DNA of 64,000 nucleotides, from positions 4,402,001-4,466,000 of the forward strand of contig NZ_CP017141.1 of NCBI RefSeq assembly GCF_001721645.1. The letters run 5' to 3'. This document shows positions 16,220 to 24,434 of this stretch, one piece after another; position 1 is the stretch's first letter; each line of letters opens with the position of its first letter. The notes beneath the pieces are model-generated. The model was not told the origin of the DNA. It made no database searches and saw only the letters and a list, made by a program, of their open reading frames with translations. The stretch is from Pedobacter steynii (GTDB lineage Bacteria; Bacteroidota; Bacteroidia; Sphingobacteriales; Sphingobacteriaceae). Made by a program: the position numbers and the translations under genes.

Positions 16220-16450
16220 GTGAGTATTCCCGTTTTTGTATTTTATGAGCTGTTGATCAGGCTATCCGAACTGAACCCCAATGTGGGAGATTATTTTTCG
16301 CATACCCTGCTGGAAAAAGAAGTGATTTTGCAAACCACCACCGGCCTGGTGAAGGTTCCCCGCAATTTATTGAAAAAGCAATTTACTGATCCCAGGTTAA
16401 TCGCTGAGTCCGAACTTTCTGCCCTGATCACACATTTTAAAGCGAGCTGA
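16220..16450 (+). CDS. Small hypothetical protein (GTG start)
   Basis: A 76-residue soluble protein I do not recognise. It opens MSIPVFVFYELLIRLSEL and has a balanced composition with a plausible helix, strand, helix pattern and no signal peptide. There is no in-frame ATG near the start; GTG follows a -7-like element. It is convergent with the SRAP-like gene, ending 9 bp before that gene's stop. Support comes from the promoter position and sensible protein composition, not homology. Confidence 0.5.
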   Translation: MSIPVFVFYELLIRLSELNPNVGDYFSHTLLEKEVILQTTTGLVKVPRNLLKKQFTDPRLIAESELSALITHFKAS

Positions 16451-16459
16451 GTTAAAGGA

Positions 16460-17131
16460 TCAGGCCGGAACATGATTCAAAGGTTTGATCAGGCTGGGAT
16501 CATTGATGTTTCTATCCGCGATATCTCTGGATACCAGAAACTTCAGCATCTGTTCTTCAGGGTAAGCGGTACATACCGACAGCAGTTCTTCTTCGGATGC
16601 TCCTTTGCTGAGCCATAATTTTTCGGTTTCCGGAGTTAAAATAACCGGCATGGATTTACGGATATCCCTCACTAATGGATTGGCAGGGGTAGTGACGATA
16701 CAAAAGGACTCGTACCTTTCTTTGGTTTCAGGATCTATCCAGGCAGACCATAATCCAGCCATTGCAAACACCTGACGGTCCTTCAATTGAAACCGGAAAG
16801 GGTATTTGTCTGCTCCAAACCTTTGCCAGATATAGAATGCATCAGCCAGAATCAGACATCTTTTGTTGGCGGTTACCAATTGTTTAAATACTGGTTTGAC
16901 CATGATCTGGGAGCTTCGGGCATCGCACATGGATGATTTTCGTTCTTTAAAGAAGAAAGGAACCATCGAGAAATGCATTTTTCTGATCAGCTGGGGCTGA
17001 TCAGCAGCGATGACCATTCCGGGCATATATATACCTATATTATAGGTAGGGGTATAATCCCCCTCAAGCTGGTAAGGATAGTATTGTTGGAGTGTTGAGA
17101 GTCCTTCAGCAAGAGAATAAGATGAAGCCAT
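16460..17131 (-). CDS. Degenerate SRAP (YedK/HMCES-like) protein, probable pseudoenzyme
   Basis: The 223-residue protein has the SRAP fold signature throughout: YNIG, CDARSSQIMVKPVF, RCLILADAFYIW, AMAGLWSAW, IVTTPANPLV and MPVIL. Active SRAP proteins open MCGR, with Cys2 forming the DNA-protein crosslink at abasic sites. This one opens MASSYSL, so Cys2 is replaced by Ala. The conserved Asn (NAR) is Asp70, the Glu of FYEW is Ile101, and the His of IHDRMP is Arg158. All four residues needed for crosslinking and reversal are therefore lost while the scaffold is intact. It may still bind DNA or have a new role. Upstream sequence offers no alternative MCGR start. Confidence 0.82.
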   Translation of the reverse strand: MASSYSLAEGLSTLQQYYPYQLEGDYTPTYNIGIYMPGMVIAADQPQLIRKMHFSMVPFFFKERKSSMCDARSSQIMVKPVFKQLVTANKRCLILADAFYIWQRFGADKYPFRFQLKDRQVFAMAGLWSAWIDPETKERYESFCIVTTPANPLVRDIRKSMPVILTPETEKLWLSKGASEEELLSVCTAYPEEQMLKFLVSRDIADRNINDPSLIKPLNHVPA

Positions 17132-17171
17132 CTGTGAAGTTAATATTTTTTTGTAAAATGGAAGCAGAATT

Positions 17172-17459
17172 CTATTCGTGCAGATGAAGCTTTTTGTTCA
17201 AGTCTCTGATCTCCTCCTGCATCCGACTGACCTTTTGTAATAAATGTCTGATTGCGTCGATTCCCTCCATATTAATGTGCAGGTCGTAATGTAAATGAAT
17301 GTATTTATCCAGTTCGCTGAACTGCTCCTGATGAACGCACTTTTCTTCCCCGATAAGGGTGAATATAATGATACCCGACTCTTCCAGAGAAACCATAAAA
17401 GAAGGGTCTATGTCGTAATTGATACAATATTCAGTGATGGTGATGAATTCTGTTTCCAT
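17172..17459 (-). CDS. cbpM: Chaperone modulator CbpM
   Basis: A 95-residue MerR-like helical protein that binds the J-domain of CbpA and restrains it. The C-terminal third (about residues 65-93) is a coiled-coil-like helix, AIRHLLQKVSRMQEEIRDLN, as in the family. It starts 11 bp after the stop of the cbpA-like gene, the standard pairing. Length is normal. Confidence 0.8.
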   Translation of the reverse strand: METEFITITEYCINYDIDPSFMVSLEESGIIIFTLIGEEKCVHQEQFSELDKYIHLHYDLHINMEGIDAIRHLLQKVSRMQEEIRDLNKKLHLHE

Positions 17460-17470
17460 AGTTGCAGGGG

Positions 17471-18373
17471 TTAACTCAGGTTTTGTAATTCCCTGAAGAG
17501 TTCTTTTTGCTTGTCGGTCAGGTCGGATGGGATCTTTACGGTGTAAGTGATAAACATATTCCCGAATTCTCCTTCTTTCTTATAAACAGGAAAGCCCTTG
17601 TTTTTTAGCCTCACCTTTGTTCCGTTCTGGGTTCCGGCAGGTACTTTCAGTTTTACCTTTCCATCCAGTGTTTCAATGGTGACTTCGCCCCCCAGAATGG
17701 CGGTATAGAGGTCAATCTCCTGTTGGATATAAAGGTCGTTGTTCAGTCTTTTAAACATAGCATCTTCTTCAATATTGATAGTAATGTAGAGGTCGCCGGC
17801 CGGGCCTCCGTTTACGCCGGGGCCGCCATGTCCGCTTAATTTAATGACCTGCTCGTCTGCGATACCTGCAGGAATGGTGATGCGTATGTTCTTTCCGTTA
17901 ACGGTTAAAGTTTGTTTATGGGTTTGATAAGCGCTTCTCAGTTTCAGGCTTAGTGATGCCTGATAATCCTGACCTTTATATTTTACGCTGTTTCTTCCTG
18001 ATCTTCCGCTTCCGCCGCCAAACATCGATTCAAAGAAATCTGAAAAGTCTCCGCCTCCGAAATCAGCACTGCCATATCCTCCTCCGGAGAAGGGATTTTG
18101 GGTACGTTGTCTGGATTGGGACCTTTTAGACTGCTCAAACTGTTCGGAATTTTTCCAGTGTTCTCCGTAATCGTCGTATTTCTTTCTTTTGTCCGGATCG
18201 CTAAGCGCCTCATTGGCTTCGTTGATCTCCTGAAACCTCTTATTGGCCTCCTTATCATTAGGGTTGAGGTCCGGATGATATTTTCTTGCCAATTTTCGGT
18301 AGGCTTTTTTTATATCGTCCTGAGAAGCCTTCTTGTCGATACCCAGAATCTTATAATAGTCTATGAATGCCAT
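17471..18373 (-). CDS. cbpA: DnaJ-family co-chaperone (CbpA-like)
   Basis: A 300-residue Hsp40. Residues 1-70 form the J-domain with the DnaK-activating HPD ([10 protein letters not shown]). A Gly/Phe-rich linker ([15 protein letters not shown], about 93-118) follows, then two C-terminal peptide-binding domains (residues about 130-295) including [19 protein letters not shown]. There is no Cys-rich zinc-finger domain, which separates CbpA from DnaJ. It is co-transcribed with CbpM. A TAAATTTG -7 element lies 20 bp upstream of the ATG. Confidence 0.9.
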   Translation of the reverse strand: MAFIDYYKILGIDKKASQDDIKKAYRKLARKYHPDLNPNDKEANKRFQEINEANEALSDPDKRKKYDDYGEHWKNSEQFEQSKRSQSRQRTQNPFSGGGYGSADFGGGDFSDFFESMFGGGSGRSGRNSVKYKGQDYQASLSLKLRSAYQTHKQTLTVNGKNIRITIPAGIADEQVIKLSGHGGPGVNGGPAGDLYITINIEEDAMFKRLNNDLYIQQEIDLYTAILGGEVTIETLDGKVKLKVPAGTQNGTKVRLKNKGFPVYKKEGEFGNMFITYTVKIPSDLTDKQKELFRELQNLS

Positions 18374-18393
18374 GTAAATAACTGATCTGTTCT

Positions 18394-18401
18394 CAAATTT
18401 A
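18394..18401 (-). promoter_or_regulatory. Candidate -7 element of cbpA-cbpM
   Basis: TAAATTTG on the minus strand, 20 bp before the cbpA ATG. Confidence 0.45.
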
Positions 18402-18486
18402 AGATAATATTTTCAGGCTTTATCAAATTGTAGCCAATTGGTTTAAGTTAGTGTTTTTAATACACCCGTTTTCTCAGGAATAATAA

Positions 18487-18494
18487 TAAATTTG
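18487..18494 (+). promoter_or_regulatory. Candidate -7 element upstream of the Gfo/Idh/MocA cluster
   Basis: TAAATTTG lies 130 bp before the remnant ORF at 18625. It is the only clear -7-like element in the 251-bp gap 18374-18624, which otherwise shows nothing I can name. Confidence 0.3.
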
Positions 18495-18624
18495 AAAATG
18501 AACCAAATGTAATCTGTCCCTGTGCGCATCTGCCTGTTCCAGGTAAATGCCGATCCGTGCCTGTTTTGCGGACTGTATTGCATTGCGTTGAATGATTAGA
18601 AAACCATGAACACACATACAATAT

Positions 18625-18819
18625 ATGAAACCAAACCAAATCAATTTAAGAAGAGATTTTATGAAGAACTCTGAGTTGGGAGTCGCCGCATTCAGCATGA
18701 TGCCCCGATATGTCCCTGATGGTACCGGCTATTTAGCTTCCGGCGGGATCAAAACCTTTAGCGATAATCAGGAACTGATCAGACTTAATGAATTAGCTGT
18801 CAATCAGATTAAAAGATAA
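18625..18819 (+). pseudogene. Internally deleted remnant of a Gfo/Idh/MocA oxidoreductase gene
   Basis: A 64-codon frame immediately before an intact Gfo/Idh/MocA gene. Its first 40 residues resemble that family's Tat leader: LRRDFMKN with PRYVPDGTGYLA here, against SRRNFIKT with PRHVLGGKGFLA in the next gene. Its last 24 residues resemble the same protein's C-terminus: IK...D...L...N....VNQIKR against IK...D...L...N....VNQFVKR, and the 9-mer GTCAATCAG is shared at the DNA level. About 400 central codons are missing. A Glu in the leader's hydrophobic core would weaken export. It looks like a decayed duplicate; a small expressed peptide is the alternative. Confidence 0.65.
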
Positions 18820-18821
18820 AA

Positions 18822-20279
18822 ATGATGGAAGAAAAAAAGAACCCGACTGCAGATCATTCCAGAAGAAATTTTATTAAAACAACTGCTTTAGCTGCAGCCG
18901 GTTTTATGATTGTGCCGAGACATGTATTGGGTGGAAAAGGATTTCTTGCGCCCAGCGACCGATTGATGGTTGCCGGAGTAGGAGTTGGAGGAAAAGGTCA
19001 AAGCAACCTGAGTAATATATATAAAGGTGGAAAGGCTGATATCGCCTTTTTATGTGATGTAGACGATCGCCGGGCTGCAAATTCAGTGAAGAATTTTCCG
19101 GCAGCAAAATATTATAAGGATTACCGGCAGATGCTGGATAAGGAAGCGAAGCATATTGATGGGGTAGTCGTTTCTACACCAGATCATAACCATGCCATGA
19201 TTGCGATGGCCGCGATGCAACTGGGTAAACATGTGTATGTCGAAAAACCGCTGACGCACGATATATTTGAGGCCCGAAAGCTGACCGAAGCGGCAGGCCG
19301 TTATCAGGTGGTTACCCAAATGGGAAATCAGGGTTCTTCCGGAGATGGTGTACGGCAGCTTCAGGACTGGTGTGATGCCGGTCTGATTGGAAAAGTTCAT
19401 ACCGTGTATTGCTGGACAGACCGTCCATCCTGGCCACAGGGAATTTTATGGCCGTCTGCAACAGGTGTTGTTCCTCCGGAACTGGACTGGGACCTTTGGC
19501 TGGGAAGTGCACCCTATAAACCTTTTATCGATAAACTGGTGCCCTTTAACTGGAGAGGTTGGTGGGATTACGGAACAGGGGCAATCGGCGATATGGGTTG
19601 TCATCTGGTGGAACCTCCTTTTCGGATTCTGGGACTGGATACCCCGATTGATGTGCAGTGTAGCGTTGGAAGTATTTATGTGGATGAATTTAAAAGAGGC
19701 TATTTTCCGGATAGCTGTCCGCCTTCCAGTCATGTCATCATGACCTTTAAGAAAACAAAGAAGACCAAGGGAGATCTGCAGATCCATTGGATGGATGGAG
19801 GAATTAAACCAGCCCGTCCGGAAGAACTGGCTGCGAACGAGCCTTTTGGGACAAATGGGGTGCTGTTTGAAGGCACCAGAGGGAAAATGATGTGCGATGT
19901 CTATGGAGCGAACCCTCGCTTGTTGCCTTTGAGCAGGAATAATGAGGTACACATCAAGCCAAGGGCAGAGAGAGTAACCGGTGGTGTGGACGGACATTAC
20001 TGGGACTGGGCAGAAGCCTGTATTGCTGGTTATGGAAAGAAACAGCTGAGTTCTCCTTTTGAAATTGCGGGGCCACTTACAGAAACCCTGCTGATCGCAA
20101 ATCTGGCGATAAGAGGGACAGATGTTCAGGTACCCCGGTCTACCGGAAATGGTTTTGATTATCCTGGTCGGGACATTAAACTGATCTGGGATAAAGAGAA
20201 CCTGAGGGTAACTAATTTTGATGAAGTCAATCAGTTTGTGAAACGGGAATACCGTAAAGGCTGGAGTTTAGGTGTATAA
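18822..20279 (+). CDS. Tat-exported Gfo/Idh/MocA-family oxidoreductase
   Basis: NAD(P)-dependent oxidoreductase of about 485 residues acting probably on a sugar or polyol in the periplasm. The twin-arginine leader is SRRNFIKTTALAAAGF (residues 13-28). The Rossmann domain has GVGVGGKG, with FLCDVDDR at the second strand, and the family motif EKPLTH near residue 140. The C-terminal half shows the Trp-rich stretch NWRGWWDYGTGAIGDMGCH typical of the secreted Bacteroidota subgroup. A second Gfo/Idh/MocA gene starts 17 bp later, so they are an operon, and a decayed copy lies just upstream. ATG at 18825 is equally possible. The substrate cannot be read. Confidence 0.88.
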   Translation: MMEEKKNPTADHSRRNFIKTTALAAAGFMIVPRHVLGGKGFLAPSDRLMVAGVGVGGKGQSNLSNIYKGGKADIAFLCDVDDRRAANSVKNFPAAKYYKDYRQMLDKEAKHIDGVVVSTPDHNHAMIAMAAMQLGKHVYVEKPLTHDIFEARKLTEAAGRYQVVTQMGNQGSSGDGVRQLQDWCDAGLIGKVHTVYCWTDRPSWPQGILWPSATGVVPPELDWDLWLGSAPYKPFIDKLVPFNWRGWWDYGTGAIGDMGCHLVEPPFRILGLDTPIDVQCSVGSIYVDEFKRGYFPDSCPPSSHVIMTFKKTKKTKGDLQIHWMDGGIKPARPEELAANEPFGTNGVLFEGTRGKMMCDVYGANPRLLPLSRNNEVHIKPRAERVTGGVDGHYWDWAEACIAGYGKKQLSSPFEIAGPLTETLLIANLAIRGTDVQVPRSTGNGFDYPGRDIKLIWDKENLRVTNFDEVNQFVKREYRKGWSLGV

Positions 20280-20296
20280 TAAAGAAATCAGTAGAT

Positions 20297-21379
20297 ATGT
20301 CATCAGAAAAGACGATTAGCGTATTGGTTGTGGGTTGTGGCAATATGGGGAAGTCTCATGCTGCTGCATACCATGAACTGGAGGGGTTTGAAATTTGTGG
20401 ATTGGTATCCAGAGGAGATAGTAAAAAACTGTTAAATGAAAAGCTGGGTGGAACTTATGCTTTGTTTAACGACTACGAAGAGGCTTTGGAGCGCACAAAT
20501 CCTGATGCGGTCTGCATCTCAACTTATCCGGATACCCATGAATCGTTTGCCATCAGGGCAATGGAAAAAGGCTGTCATGTTTTTATAGAAAAACCGCTGG
20601 CAGATAGTATGGAAGCTGCTTATAGGGTAGCTGATGCGGCGAAGAAATACAACAGGAAGTTATTGGTCGGTTATATCCTGCGGTATCATCCGTCCTGGAA
20701 ACGGTTTATTGAATTGTCTCAGGAGATGGGCAAACCGTTGGTGATGCGGATGAACCTGAATCAACAAAGTCAGGGAGCAAAATGGGCGGTACACCGGAAC
20801 CTGATGGAAAGCTTAAGCCCGATTGTAGATTGTGGCGTTCATTATATTGATGTGATGTGCCAGATGACCCGGTCTAAACCGGTTCAGGTGACAGCTATAG
20901 GTGCACGCCTGACGGAGGACATTCCTGAGGGTAATTATAATTACGGACATTTGCAGATCCGTTTTGAAGATGGGTCTGTGGGTTGGTATGAGGCTGGTTG
21001 GGGACCGATGATCAGTGAAACTGCTTTTTTTGTGAAGGATGTGATCGGACCGAAAGGGGCAGTCTCTATTGTTGCAAAAGAAGCCGCTGCGGCAGGTAAC
21101 TCGGACCAGATTGATGCACACACGAAAACGGAGTCTATTAAAGTTCATTATGCGGACCTGAATGCAAAAGGAGAATTCTCAAGACCTGACGAATGGGTTG
21201 ATCTGAGAGATGAACCTGATCATCAGGAATTGTGCAGCCGGGAGCAACGTCATTTTCTCAGGGCAATACGGGAAGATCTGGACCTTAGTGGTCCTACCGA
21301 AGATGCGCTCAATAGTCTGAGTGTAGCCTTTGCCAGCGACGAATCTGTGAGGACAGGAGCGGTGGTTAGGATTAAGTAA
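20297..21379 (+). CDS. Cytoplasmic Gfo/Idh/MocA-family oxidoreductase
   Basis: A 360-residue NAD(P)-dependent oxidoreductase without a leader peptide. The Rossmann motif VVGCGNMGKSHAAAY opens the protein and EKPLADS near residue 98 is the family's catalytic-lysine motif. The C-terminal domain is the usual alpha/beta half with DCGVHYIDVM, where the conserved His lies. It is co-transcribed with the exported paralogue before it, suggesting one sugar-modification route split between compartments. The operon ends at a strong terminator 24 bp downstream. Confidence 0.88.
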   Translation: MSSEKTISVLVVGCGNMGKSHAAAYHELEGFEICGLVSRGDSKKLLNEKLGGTYALFNDYEEALERTNPDAVCISTYPDTHESFAIRAMEKGCHVFIEKPLADSMEAAYRVADAAKKYNRKLLVGYILRYHPSWKRFIELSQEMGKPLVMRMNLNQQSQGAKWAVHRNLMESLSPIVDCGVHYIDVMCQMTRSKPVQVTAIGARLTEDIPEGNYNYGHLQIRFEDGSVGWYEAGWGPMISETAFFVKDVIGPKGAVSIVAKEAAAAGNSDQIDAHTKTESIKVHYADLNAKGEFSRPDEWVDLRDEPDHQELCSREQRHFLRAIREDLDLSGPTEDALNSLSVAFASDESVRTGAVVRIK

Positions 21380-21402
21380 TTTCAGCGTGATTAAGTGTAA
21401 AT

Positions 21403-21430
21403 AAAAAGCCGGCCGACAAGCCGGCTTTTT
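21403..21430 (+). terminator. Intrinsic terminator of the Gfo/Idh/MocA operon
   Basis: Stem AAAAAGCCGGC/GCCGGCTTTTT with loop CGACAA, 24 bp after the stop codon. Confidence 0.88.
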
Positions 21431-21778
21431 ATTTACCATATAAATTCATGTTTTGTCAAAAGTTTTACTTAGTGTATATTATTTTGTATTTGTATGTTTT
21501 GTTTATGCTTTAAAAACGCGTTTATTGTGTCATTTATCAATAAAAATTATTTTTATAATTTATGCTTAGTGTATTAATTTTTTATATGTTTGTTTCAGGA
21601 TGCGCTGCTGGTCATACTTGTGATGTCTTTTGGGGCTTCTGTTTGCGATACTGATTCATGATGTCTTACGCTCTTAAAAAATGTAACATATCTGATTTTT
21701 ATGGAACGTAAATCTCTATGGGTTGAGGTCGCAGGTTTTAAATTAAGTCAACTGAATAATTAATCTATTGCAGCTTTT
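21431..21778 (+). other. Gene-free AT-rich region before the sigma factor gene
   Basis: About 350 bp with no credible ORF. The 10-mer CTTAGTGTAT occurs at 21468-21477 and 21565-21574, each followed within 25 bp by a TATGTTT(T)G block. The second block, TATGTTTG at 21585-21592, fits the -7 consensus and could drive the sigma gene with a long leader. These look like two related promoter-like blocks; neither has a clear -33 TTTG. Confidence 0.35.
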
Positions 21779-22642
21779 ATGAGACACTTGAGGATATCGC
21801 CTTCCATCACCAACAGGAAAACAGATTCATTGGAAAGGTATTTAAATGAAATTGGAAAAATTGAGTTGTTAACCACAGAGGAGGAGCTTTCCCTGGCACT
21901 CAGGATCAGTGAGGGGGATGAGGAGGCTGCGGCGAGGCTGATTAAGTCGAACCTGCGCTTTGTCGTCTCTGTAGCAAAGAAGTATCAGGATAAGGGCTTA
22001 AGGCTTGCTGATTTGATCAGTGAAGGGAATAAAGGTCTGATCAGGGCGAGCGGTCGTTATGATGTAACTAAGGGCTTTAAATTCATCTCCTTTGCAGTAT
22101 GGTGGATTCGTCAGAGCATCATGGTGGCTATTGCAGAGCAAAAGCGTCTGGTCAGGTTACCTGGCAATCAGATTGTGGGGATTACCAAGACCCATCGGGC
22201 GATTGACCAGCTGGAGCAGGAATTGGAGCGGCTTCCAAGTACAGAGGAGATTGCGGAGTTGCTGGGGATCTCTGAAGAACGGGTATTGGATTATATCTCC
22301 AACTCCCCATTGTCACATTCCTTAGATATGCTGTTAGGTGAAGATAGCGAAACCACTGTAAAAGACCTTATCCCTAATGAGAATGCTCCTGCTGCGGATC
22401 ATGGATTGCTCCAGGAATCGATGATTCTGGATATGAAGCGGTATCTGAAGATATTGTCGGAAAGAGAGCAAAAGATCCTTTTTTATTATTACGGTTTGTA
22501 TGACCATCCCCAGACTACACTTGATGATATGGTGTGCATTTTTAAACTGAGCAAAGAAAGAATCAGGCAATTAAAAGATAAAGCATTGAAGACTTTAAAA
22601 AACAGTTCGAAAGCAGAGATGCTGAGGTCTTATTTGCACTAA
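21779..22642 (+). CDS. Divergent RpoD-like (group 2) sigma factor
   Basis: A 287-residue sigma-70 protein. It keeps the Bacteroidota primary-sigma N-terminus (MRHLRISPSITNR) and regions 2, 3 and 4. Region 2 has NLRFVVSVAKKYQ and GFKFISFAVWWIRQSI, the core- and -10-binding parts. Region 4.2 reads LSKERIRQLKDKALKTLK, whereas primary factors of this phylum usually have LTRERVRQIKEKAIRRLK. The spacer before it (TLDDMVCIFK) also departs from the usual TLEEIGE. Overall it is close to, but clearly not, the housekeeping factor, so an alternative RpoD paralogue for stress or stationary phase is likely. No anti-sigma gene is adjacent. Confidence 0.85.
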   Translation: MRHLRISPSITNRKTDSLERYLNEIGKIELLTTEEELSLALRISEGDEEAAARLIKSNLRFVVSVAKKYQDKGLRLADLISEGNKGLIRASGRYDVTKGFKFISFAVWWIRQSIMVAIAEQKRLVRLPGNQIVGITKTHRAIDQLEQELERLPSTEEIAELLGISEERVLDYISNSPLSHSLDMLLGEDSETTVKDLIPNENAPAADHGLLQESMILDMKRYLKILSEREQKILFYYYGLYDHPQTTLDDMVCIFKLSKERIRQLKDKALKTLKNSSKAEMLRSYLH

Positions 22643-22889
22643 GGATACCTGGATTAGGCCTTTTTTTAGTCCTCAGGCTATTTTTTGAAAATTTATTTGC
22701 ACTGTTTTGTTTATACTTTTTCTTGTTTTATTTAAACGAAATCGGGCTTTACGCGGGTTTTTTGAAGAAAAGTAGCCGTTTTGAACAAAAAAAGAGCATT
22801 GTCAATAAATATTCATTTGGAGGAAATCCAATAATTATTACCTTTAAAGCGTTATATCATATATTTAAAATCTTAAACGAAAGAAAAAC

Positions 22890-23066
22890 ATGGAAAAATT
22901 CTCGAAACTTAAAGAACTTATTGCAGGCGTTGAAGCTGATGCAGACAAATTTTATAATTCAGGTAACGGTGCTGCTGGTACAAGAGTACGTAAAGCAATG
23001 CAAGATTTAAAAGGCCTTGCTCAGGAGATCCGTACTGAAGTGACTGAGAAAAAAAACACAAAGTAA
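22890..23066 (+). CDS. Histone H1-like small protein
   Basis: A 58-residue Lys-rich protein starting MEKFSKLKELIAGVEADAD. Its composition and the central KFYNSGN..AGTRVRKAMQDLK match the small Hc1-like histone H1 proteins common in Bacteroidota, which bind DNA and help compact the nucleoid. It is shorter than most gene finders' cutoff but is well supported: it has its own downstream terminator with a perfect 12-bp stem. The 247-bp gap before it shows no other gene and no clear TAnnTTTG element. dinB follows 97 bp later but lies beyond the terminator. Confidence 0.82.
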   Translation: MEKFSKLKELIAGVEADADKFYNSGNGAAGTRVRKAMQDLKGLAQEIRTEVTEKKNTK

Positions 23067-23085
23067 TCTACTTTGAATGTCAATA

Positions 23086-23112
23086 GAAAGGCCTGCAAAT
23101 TGCAGGCCTTTC
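23086..23112 (+). terminator. Intrinsic terminator of the histone-like gene
   Basis: Perfect 12-bp stem GAAAGGCCTGCA/TGCAGGCCTTTC with loop AAT, 19 bp after the stop. Confidence 0.8.
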
Positions 23113-23163
23113 TTGTTTATAGCTATTGAGGATTTTATTTTATAATTTTAAGGCTTCAGCCTT

Positions 23164-24261
23164 ATGGATTCTTTGTCGCAACCAGCCCAACGTAAGATTA
23201 TACATATTGATATGGATTCATTTTATGCTTCTGTAGAACAAAGGGACAATTCTGCACTCAGGGGAAAGCCTGTAGCAGTTGGTGGTGGGCCTGAAGGACG
23301 TGGCGGGGTAGTGGCAACCGCCAGCTATGAAGCAAGGGCATTTGGAGTACATTCAGCCATGTCGTCCAAAAGGGCACAGCAATTATGCCCTCATCTTTTA
23401 TTTGTTTATCCCAGATTTGCGGTCTATAAGGAGGTTTCCAGGCAAATCCGTGAAATCTTTAGCAGATATACTGACTTGATAGAGCCTTTATCGCTGGACG
23501 AAGCCTACCTTGATGTCAGTCATGATAAACTTGGAATCGGATCAGCAATTGAAATTGCAAAAGCCATCAAAGCAGCAATCAAAGAAGAACTGAATCTGAC
23601 CGCCTCTGCAGGTGTTTCTATTAATAAATTTGTGGCTAAGGTTGCTTCCAATATGAATAAGCCGGATGGCCTTACCTTCATTGGCCCTTCTAAAGTGGAG
23701 GATTTTATTGGAAAATTGCCGGTTGAGAAGTTTCATGGAGTAGGTAAGGTGACCGCTGAAAAGATGAAAATCAGAGGTTTACATACTGGTGCAGATCTGA
23801 AAAAACTAACCGAGGCAGAGCTGGTCCATCTTTTTGGAAAGAGTGGGCGTTTTTTTTATAAAATTGTGAGGGGGCTGGACCACCGCAAGGTCGAACCCAA
23901 TCAGGAGACAAAATCCATCGGGGCCGAAGATACTTTTTCCTTTGATCTGGAAGAGTTGTCGGAAATGAAGCCTGAACTGGAAAGGATTGCGCAAATTGTA
24001 TTCCAGCGGATGAGCCTTTACCGGCTCTATGGAAGGACATTGACTGTGAAAATTAAGTTTAGTGATTTTAAGCAGATTACGAGGAGTAAATCTTTTGCGG
24101 AAGAAATTACGACCATCGAGATGGTCAATGAGGTATCCTGGTCATTGTTAACTGCTGCTGATCTGGAAGGAAGAAAGGTCAGGTTGCTGGGGGTCTCTGT
24201 TTCTAACTTCAATCCCGCGCCGGAGAAGGGAATGTTATATCAGCCGAGGCTTTTCCCATAG
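23164..24261 (+). CDS. dinB: DNA polymerase IV (Y-family, DinB)
   Basis: Translesion polymerase of 365 residues. The catalytic acidic motifs are DMDSFYASVE near residue 16 and SLDEAYLDV near 112. The steric gate region and the thumb HhH motif (KFHGVGKVTAEKMKIRG) are intact. The C-terminus ends MLYQPRLFP, where QPRLF fits the sliding-clamp binding consensus QxxLF. A short palindrome, AAGGCT-TC-AGCCTT, directly abuts the ATG. No LexA-like box was recognised, so SOS control cannot be claimed. The neighbouring histone-like gene ends at a terminator, so dinB should have its own promoter. Confidence 0.94.
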   Translation: MDSLSQPAQRKIIHIDMDSFYASVEQRDNSALRGKPVAVGGGPEGRGGVVATASYEARAFGVHSAMSSKRAQQLCPHLLFVYPRFAVYKEVSRQIREIFSRYTDLIEPLSLDEAYLDVSHDKLGIGSAIEIAKAIKAAIKEELNLTASAGVSINKFVAKVASNMNKPDGLTFIGPSKVEDFIGKLPVEKFHGVGKVTAEKMKIRGLHTGADLKKLTEAELVHLFGKSGRFFYKIVRGLDHRKVEPNQETKSIGAEDTFSFDLEELSEMKPELERIAQIVFQRMSLYRLYGRTLTVKIKFSDFKQITRSKSFAEEITTIEMVNEVSWSLLTAADLEGRKVRLLGVSVSNFNPAPEKGMLYQPRLFP

Positions 24262-24434
24262 CCTGATTTTGCCTCTGAATCTGCTCTTTTATAACCTGAT
24301 GGTTTCCAGATTCATAGGTCAGAATCACTTTTTCTAAATAATGTTGCCTGCTATTTAACTTATTCCAGAAATCTCTGATAAGAAGGATTGTTTTTGGGTT
24401 ATTTATGTAAATTGACCGCAGCATCTAAAGAATA

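Noticed and set aside
23150-23163. Palindrome AAGGCT-TC-AGCCTT before dinB as an SOS box
   Set aside because: The two-base loop makes a hairpin unlikely, and it does not match a LexA box I know for this phylum; kept only as a note in the dinB entry.
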